DNA from: Cytophagales bacterium UBA2561
GTDB lineage: Bacteria; Bacteroidota; Bacteroidia; Cytophagales; Thermoflexibacteraceae
DNA length: 36,667 nucleotides
Assembly (NCBI GenBank): GCA_002340355.1
Contig: DDLX01000041.1
Span: 1 to 36,667 of the forward strand
Reading direction: 5' to 3'
Positions 31,978 to 36,667 of the stretch are shown here, in pieces (the first letter of the stretch is position 1; the number at the start of each line of letters is the position of its first letter). The notes below the pieces were generated by a model. It saw only the letters and a list, made by a program, of their open reading frames with translations, did no database searches and had not been told where the DNA came from. A program made the translations under genes and the position numbers.

Positions 31978-34900
31978 TTATTGAAGTCGAAGTAAATTTG
32001 TTTCATGTGCTTTATATTGATTATTTACTTTTCTACTTTTTAAGCCTAAATTAATCTTTACTCCTGAAATCAGCGTTTGTATCCAGTGGGTAAAAATTGA
32101 TTCAGTGATTTCTCTTTCATCATACATTTTTGCTTTTCGATATAGCGAAAATTTATAATTATTTCTGTCTAAAACAAAAGTATTTGCGATAAATGAAAAA
32201 AGAGCCTCTCCAAATTTATGTTTTCGTATAACTTTGATTTTTAAGTTATTATAAAACATACTCATTTTTCCAATAGTTCGTTTGGCATCACCTAACATCT
32301 CAAACTGTAAATTCCGAATTTTCCCACTTTTCAAGTTTAATGGAGCAATTGTTCCCAAAAAATCATTCAAAATTTTAAGGTCAACTTCTTGCATATTTCC
32401 ACTTAGTCGGTAAGTTTGGTGAGGGGAATATAAATTGAAAATACCCAAAACTTGTAGCTCACCTTGTCCCATAATATCACTATAAATTTCAATTTGCATA
32501 TTAGGGACATGAATATTTGGTTTACTGTTTAAATTTATCACTTTTCCGTGAATATGATTCATAAAAAACTGTCCTGCCTTTACCTTTTCTTTAGGATGTG
32601 TAGTAAATGAAAAAGTCCCATTATTTATATAAACTGTATCAATTTTTAAATAATTTTTACTCTGAGTAAGTATTTGATGGATTGTTTTTTGAGAACTAAG
32701 TGGTGGGTCTGGTTGACTATTCTCAGTGAAAATTTCGGTTTGAAAGTTTGCTAATTCTAATTTTTTAGAAATGATAGCTTGATTTTCTACTAATTTATTG
32801 ACTTGTAAACTATCAAAAAGTAAACGTTGAACATCAACTCTAATCCAGTTAGTACGACTCTTTTGTTTCTTAGAAATTTCATATTTTCTGTACTTAGGAA
32901 AATAACTTAGTGAGTCTATCCAAACTTGCTTTTGTCGAGTTGAAAAACCTATTTCTTTAATCTTGACTTGATGTAAACTATCTCGAAGTGATAAGTGATA
33001 ATTTTTAATTTTTGCGGTAATGTCATCCGAAAAGAGTACTTTAGATGAAGAAATTAATGATTTTTTAGGATTGAAATTATTGATTTTTAATGAAATATCG
33101 TCATAACTGTACTTTTTTATTTTTTGAGGATAGATTTGTTGAATATCGAAGCTTAATTCCTTAGCATTTAGATTTCTAATTTTTATTTTTCGTAGATGAC
33201 GTTCTAACAATGTCAAAATTTTAGCATTGAGAGAGTCTAACCGAAACTTTTTAGTAGAATAAGTTTCTTTTTTTTGTACATATTTTATATAGGGCTTTTC
33301 TAATATAGCATTTTCTAATATTAAGTCTTTAAAAGCATAGATTCGATAAAAATCAAAATTCTCAATTTCTACTTTTGGAAATTGGAAATCGAATTTTGAA
33401 GGAACAGTTTGTGAAGTGTCTCGAATTGAAAATATATGTAAGTTTTTGGCTGAAATATAATTATTTTTACCTGTATTAAGGTTTAAATTTTCCACTTCAG
33501 TTCTGTTCTTTAAGGATTGATGCCATATATCTTTTGCTGAAAGCTCCCATTTTTTAGCAAAAATAAAATTATCATTAGTCATTTTTATATTTCCTGAAAG
33601 CAAAAATTGACTGCCTTTCAAATCAAAATTTGTCAATTTTAAACTTTGTTTCTTGAACTTACGTGACCAAAAGAATTGTCCTGAATCTAATTTCACGTGT
33701 GATAATGTAATATTTTCTAAGGAATTTCGAAATAAATCATATAAATTTTCTAGCCGAAACTTTTTTTGCCCTGATTTTTTAGGTGTGTTGATTCGTAAAT
33801 CGAAAAAAGGTTTTTGAACTTCCAGTATTGTTCCTTTTAGTCTTTTTTTAGAAGTAATATCTGCTACATTGATTCCTCTAAGAAATAACTCAGGAAATAA
33901 AATATTAATTTGATTTTTAGATTTTTGTAATGGATACAGCTTTAAACTATCCAAGTAAATAAGAGCTTGACTAGATGAAATTCCGAGTTTTTTAATTTTG
34001 AGAAAATGTTGAATTTTGGGAAGAGCTAAAGAATAATTTTTACCTTCAAATTCCACACTATCCGTCTCAGGTATAATATTTCGTTGACGCAACTCGGCTG
34101 AATCTAATCGAAATGGCTTCAAAGTTGCCTCAAAATGCTCAGCAGAAATAATATGATTGGTTTCGGGACGTACTAAACTTAATTTTCCACTATCCAGTAC
34201 AACTTCTTGGATTTCAAAAGCTTTTAGATTTTTTTGAAAGTTTTTATTGACTTCTTTTTTGGCTTGATTTTGTATTGAAGCCATTGGAGGAGGAGCTTTT
34301 TTAGGATGCAACTCTGCTATAATTTCAGGTTTACGGATTCGTAATTTTTTAGCATAATATTCTCGGTTAAAATAGGCTCGGCGAACATCAATTCCACTCA
34401 ATTCTACCTCTTGAAATGCCATATTGTAACGTGAACCATAAATAAAACTTTTTTGATATTTCGGATGAATATTTGATGCTCCTAATCGAATTATGGACTT
34501 GGAAGTAGATAGGAATAAATCTCCAGCTTGTAAAACATGAATACTATCAGGTAAATCAAAGGAATGAGACTTGATAAATACTTCAATTTCATCTGCATAT
34601 AAAATTTTATTTCGGTTTTTATAAGCTTTTTCGTTTAGCTCAAAATTACTGAGACTCAAGGAAGTATTTCCTATCTCAAAATCATTTTGTTCACCATATC
34701 CAAATTTTGTATTCTTAAATGTACCACTATCTAATGTAAATTCTTCAACTTTTAAAGACGTAAAGAATGGAGAAACTAAGGGATATAAATTGATAATATC
34801 TAAGCTCTTGGTATATTTTTTTAGTCGCTTTTTATGCTTGTTTTTCTGTGTTTTTTCACGGTTATAAAAGTGCATATTAGGACTAGTAATTTGTATTTTT

Positions 34901-36402
34901 TCAATATTAAAAATAGATTGAATATAGGCTGTCCATAAATCAATTCCACTAATCCGCATTTCAGGTAGATGTAAATCGTAAAAATCTTTTACATCCGTTT
35001 GATGCATCAACTCAGAAATAGACTGCTTTTTTGGCTCTACATGAACATTGGTAGCATAAACCTCTGATTTTGAGGTAGAAATACCAACTTCCCCAACCTT
35101 TAGCTTATGAATCCCATCAGGTAGATTAAAAGTATGATTTTTAACTGTTGCGGAAACATGATCAGAATAAAGATGTTTGGCTCGGCTTTCGATGTTATTG
35201 GAATCTAGATGAAAATTTTCTAAAACAAAAGAAATATCATGTACAATTGCTCCAATACCATTTTTTTGATTCATGGAAAAATCTAAAGAAGCCTTATTTA
35301 AGTGAAATTTATGAATTGAAATTGAAGGAGAATAATTTAAAATAGAGCGCAAAAAGGCTTGTTGATTTATCTTTTCCTTTTTCCCAATTTTTGGGAGAGA
35401 ATCTTGAACTATTTTCGCTAAAATCTTTACTGAAGGCTGACTTAGAACAATATTTTCAATCAGGATATGATTCTGAAAATAAGCTTTTTCAAAATTTAAC
35501 CCCTGAATTTTCAGGCTTGGAACTTTAATATCGTATAGCCCTTTAGCCGAATCTTCAGCAGTTAAATTATTTTTTGGAAAAACGGATAAACTATCTAGAT
35601 ATAATTCTGATTTTCCTGTAGAAATACCTACTTCATTAACTCGTAAAATATGAATTCCATCTGCTAAATTGAGTGAATAGTTTTTAATATTTATATCTAA
35701 ATCTTCAGTAAAAAATGCTTTTGATTGTTGTGCGCCTGATAAGGAATCTAAATGAAAATCATCCAATGTAATCGAAACATTACTTAACGCATAAGAAGAT
35801 AAAAGCTGAGTATGTTCATAGTGTGTAACTTCGAAAGAGGCATTGTGTATTTTGAAAAAGTTAATCTTGAAACGGCGTAAATTTTCAAGGACAATTTCTT
35901 GAATATCAGCTATTTCAAAAGATTTTTTCTTGAGCTTGGTTTTTTGTTTAGGTGTAGTATATCGTACCATCTTGAAATTTGGATTGGTAATTTGAATTCC
36001 CGTTACAGTTAGCTCTCTGTCTAAATAGATGGACGGAATATTTTCAACCCCAATAAAAGCGTCTGTTACAGTTGCCTCAAAAATGTTATGTGTCTTTAGG
36101 GTATCATGAGCAACTAGTTGAGCCACCTTTGTACTATCAGGAATTAGACGCAAACCTTTTACACTCAATTCTTTATAAACTACACGTAAATCTAATTCTT
36201 CATATTCGAGGCGATATAAACCTTTGCTATCACGTTGAATAATTTCTTTTAGGATTGCTCCTACAATTTCATTAGTGTAAGTTTTAAATATAAAATTTAG
36301 AAAAAATAATCCTGTTAATATCATCCCAAAATACGACAGTCGTTTTTGAAATATTTTTTTTGATTGCCACTTTTTTTGATATATTCGAATAATTTTTTTC
36401 AT
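31978..36402 (-). CDS. Giant AsmA-like membrane-anchored repeat protein (1474 aa)
   Basis: No named family covers the whole protein. A basic N-terminus and one membrane segment (about residues 23-41) anchor it in the inner membrane, with the rest in the periplasm. The middle is a tandem array of about six diverged units of roughly 180 residues. Each unit carries a core like DGIHILRVNEVGISTGKSE, centred near residues 247, 429, 618, 797, a degenerate one near 985, and 1146. Each core is followed by a segment like LKIQGLNFEKAY. The C-terminal 220 residues (from about 1254) resemble the end of AsmA/TamB-type proteins (GELQVLGIFNLYSP, SGKIRNLQFEMLGDAKRT). Such repeating beta-strand proteins can form a groove that carries lipid across the periplasm. 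It heads an apparent operon with GT11 and GT2 genes. Confidence 0.82.
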   Translation of the reverse strand: MKKIIRIYQKKWQSKKIFQKRLSYFGMILTGLFFLNFIFKTYTNEIVGAILKEIIQRDSKGLYRLEYEELDLRVVYKELSVKGLRLIPDSTKVAQLVAHDTLKTHNIFEATVTDAFIGVENIPSIYLDRELTVTGIQITNPNFKMVRYTTPKQKTKLKKKSFEIADIQEIVLENLRRFKINFFKIHNASFEVTHYEHTQLLSSYALSNVSITLDDFHLDSLSGAQQSKAFFTEDLDINIKNYSLNLADGIHILRVNEVGISTGKSELYLDSLSVFPKNNLTAEDSAKGLYDIKVPSLKIQGLNFEKAYFQNHILIENIVLSQPSVKILAKIVQDSLPKIGKKEKINQQAFLRSILNYSPSISIHKFHLNKASLDFSMNQKNGIGAIVHDISFVLENFHLDSNNIESRAKHLYSDHVSATVKNHTFNLPDGIHKLKVGEVGISTSKSEVYATNVHVEPKKQSISELMHQTDVKDFYDLHLPEMRISGIDLWTAYIQSIFNIEKIQITSPNMHFYNREKTQKNKHKKRLKKYTKSLDIINLYPLVSPFFTSLKVEEFTLDSGTFKNTKFGYGEQNDFEIGNTSLSLSNFELNEKAYKNRNKILYADEIEVFIKSHSFDLPDSIHVLQAGDLFLSTSKSIIRLGASNIHPKYQKSFIYGSRYNMAFQEVELSGIDVRRAYFNREYYAKKLRIRKPEIIAELHPKKAPPPMASIQNQAKKEVNKNFQKNLKAFEIQEVVLDSGKLSLVRPETNHIISAEHFEATLKPFRLDSAELRQRNIIPETDSVEFEGKNYSLALPKIQHFLKIKKLGISSSQALIYLDSLKLYPLQKSKNQINILFPELFLRGINVADITSKKRLKGTILEVQKPFFDLRINTPKKSGQKKFRLENLYDLFRNSLENITLSHVKLDSGQFFWSRKFKKQSLKLTNFDLKGSQFLLSGNIKMTNDNFIFAKKWELSAKDIWHQSLKNRTEVENLNLNTGKNNYISAKNLHIFSIRDTSQTVPSKFDFQFPKVEIENFDFYRIYAFKDLILENAILEKPYIKYVQKKETYSTKKFRLDSLNAKILTLLERHLRKIKIRNLNAKELSFDIQQIYPQKIKKYSYDDISLKINNFNPKKSLISSSKVLFSDDITAKIKNYHLSLRDSLHQVKIKEIGFSTRQKQVWIDSLSYFPKYRKYEISKKQKSRTNWIRVDVQRLLFDSLQVNKLVENQAIISKKLELANFQTEIFTENSQPDPPLSSQKTIHQILTQSKNYLKIDTVYINNGTFSFTTHPKEKVKAGQFFMNHIHGKVINLNSKPNIHVPNMQIEIYSDIMGQGELQVLGIFNLYSPHQTYRLSGNMQEVDLKILNDFLGTIAPLNLKSGKIRNLQFEMLGDAKRTIGKMSMFYNNLKIKVIRKHKFGEALFSFIANTFVLDRNNYKFSLYRKAKMYDEREITESIFTHWIQTLISGVKINLGLKSRKVNNQYKAHETNLLRLQ

Positions 36403-36500
36403 TTTATTTATATGAAATAAAGGTAGTAAAATAGGATGATTTGTTGTTTGTTATGAAGTAATAAATGAATTTTGCCAAAAATTACGGAAAAAATCGGATT

Positions 36501-36626
36501 TCATGTTTCATTTAGCTTACTTTCTGAGCTTTGAATTAAATCTAATGCGGATTTAACACTTTGATTTAGACCTGAAAAGGTAGAATTTGTTTTGGATTCC
36601 TCTGATAATTTGTCTAACTTAGTTGA
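36501..36626 (-). pseudogene. Possible C-terminal gene scrap at the window edge
   Basis: A minus-strand open stretch of 41 codons that ends in TGA and reads like natural protein (SALDLIQSSESKLNET at its end). It has no usable start codon and is cut off upstream by in-frame stops at 36627 and beyond. It may be the tail of a decayed gene that begins to the right of the window, or chance. The rest of the 36403-36667 gap shows no feature. Confidence 0.2.
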
Positions 36627-36667
36627 CTAAGATTAAACCCAATTATCTAAGTACATGACAAAAACAA

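Overview
This window reads as a piece of a Bacteroidota chromosome, most likely from the Cytophagales side of the phylum. The base composition is AT-rich. Shine-Dalgarno sequences are weak or absent. Two good matches to the Bacteroidota -7 box TAnnTTTG are visible (19774-19781 minus, 20014-20021 plus). Several families typical of the phylum occur: the alternative GlmU-like nucleotidyltransferase/acetyltransferase, a DUF6702 protein, a CBS-fused glutamate-cysteine-ligase-like protein, and GT11/GT2 glycosyltransferases. No rRNA, tRNA, CRISPR array or intact insertion sequence was recognised. Species cannot be given from this alone.

Layout. (1) 95-5606, plus strand: ligA and nrdA, each followed by a strong hairpin and separated by about 1 kb with no convincing gene. 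(2) 5716-10005, plus strand: a three-gene cassette (small basic membrane protein, TPR protein, DUF4279 protein) lies between two copies of a 97-bp direct repeat. The second copy carries the leader and first codons of a 942-residue membrane-anchored propeller protein. (3) 10274-19543, minus strand, read right to left: gltB and gltD (NADPH glutamate synthase), a strong terminator, a CoA-binding protein, a DUF6702 protein and a GCS2-CBS ligase. This block is centred on glutamate production and use. (4) 20048-22831, plus strand: a tight two-gene module of a ComEC-like metallo-beta-lactamase-fold hydrolase and a membrane-anchored trypsin-like protease, with its own promoter. This is the best candidate for an undescribed conflict or stress system. 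(5) 22874-25907, plus strand: a cyclophilin lipoprotein, the GlmU-like enzyme and an exported protein of unknown function. (6) 25914-36402, minus strand, read right to left: a giant 1474-residue repeat protein with an AsmA-like end, a GT11 and a GT2 glycosyltransferase, an ArsR-type regulator, a TrmH-type RNA methyltransferase, RodA, a single-domain response regulator and an LpxL-like acyltransferase. Most of these serve the cell envelope.

Several of the longest open frames begin at TTG or GTG codons. I moved those starts to internal ATGs where the family N-terminus, a signal peptide or a terminator supported the change: gltB, the DUF6702 protein, the TrmH-like protein, the response regulator and the acyltransferase. 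For the CoA-binding, GT11 and propeller proteins I chose an internal ATG on family or repeat grounds. Family names come from motif recognition by eye; no database search was possible.
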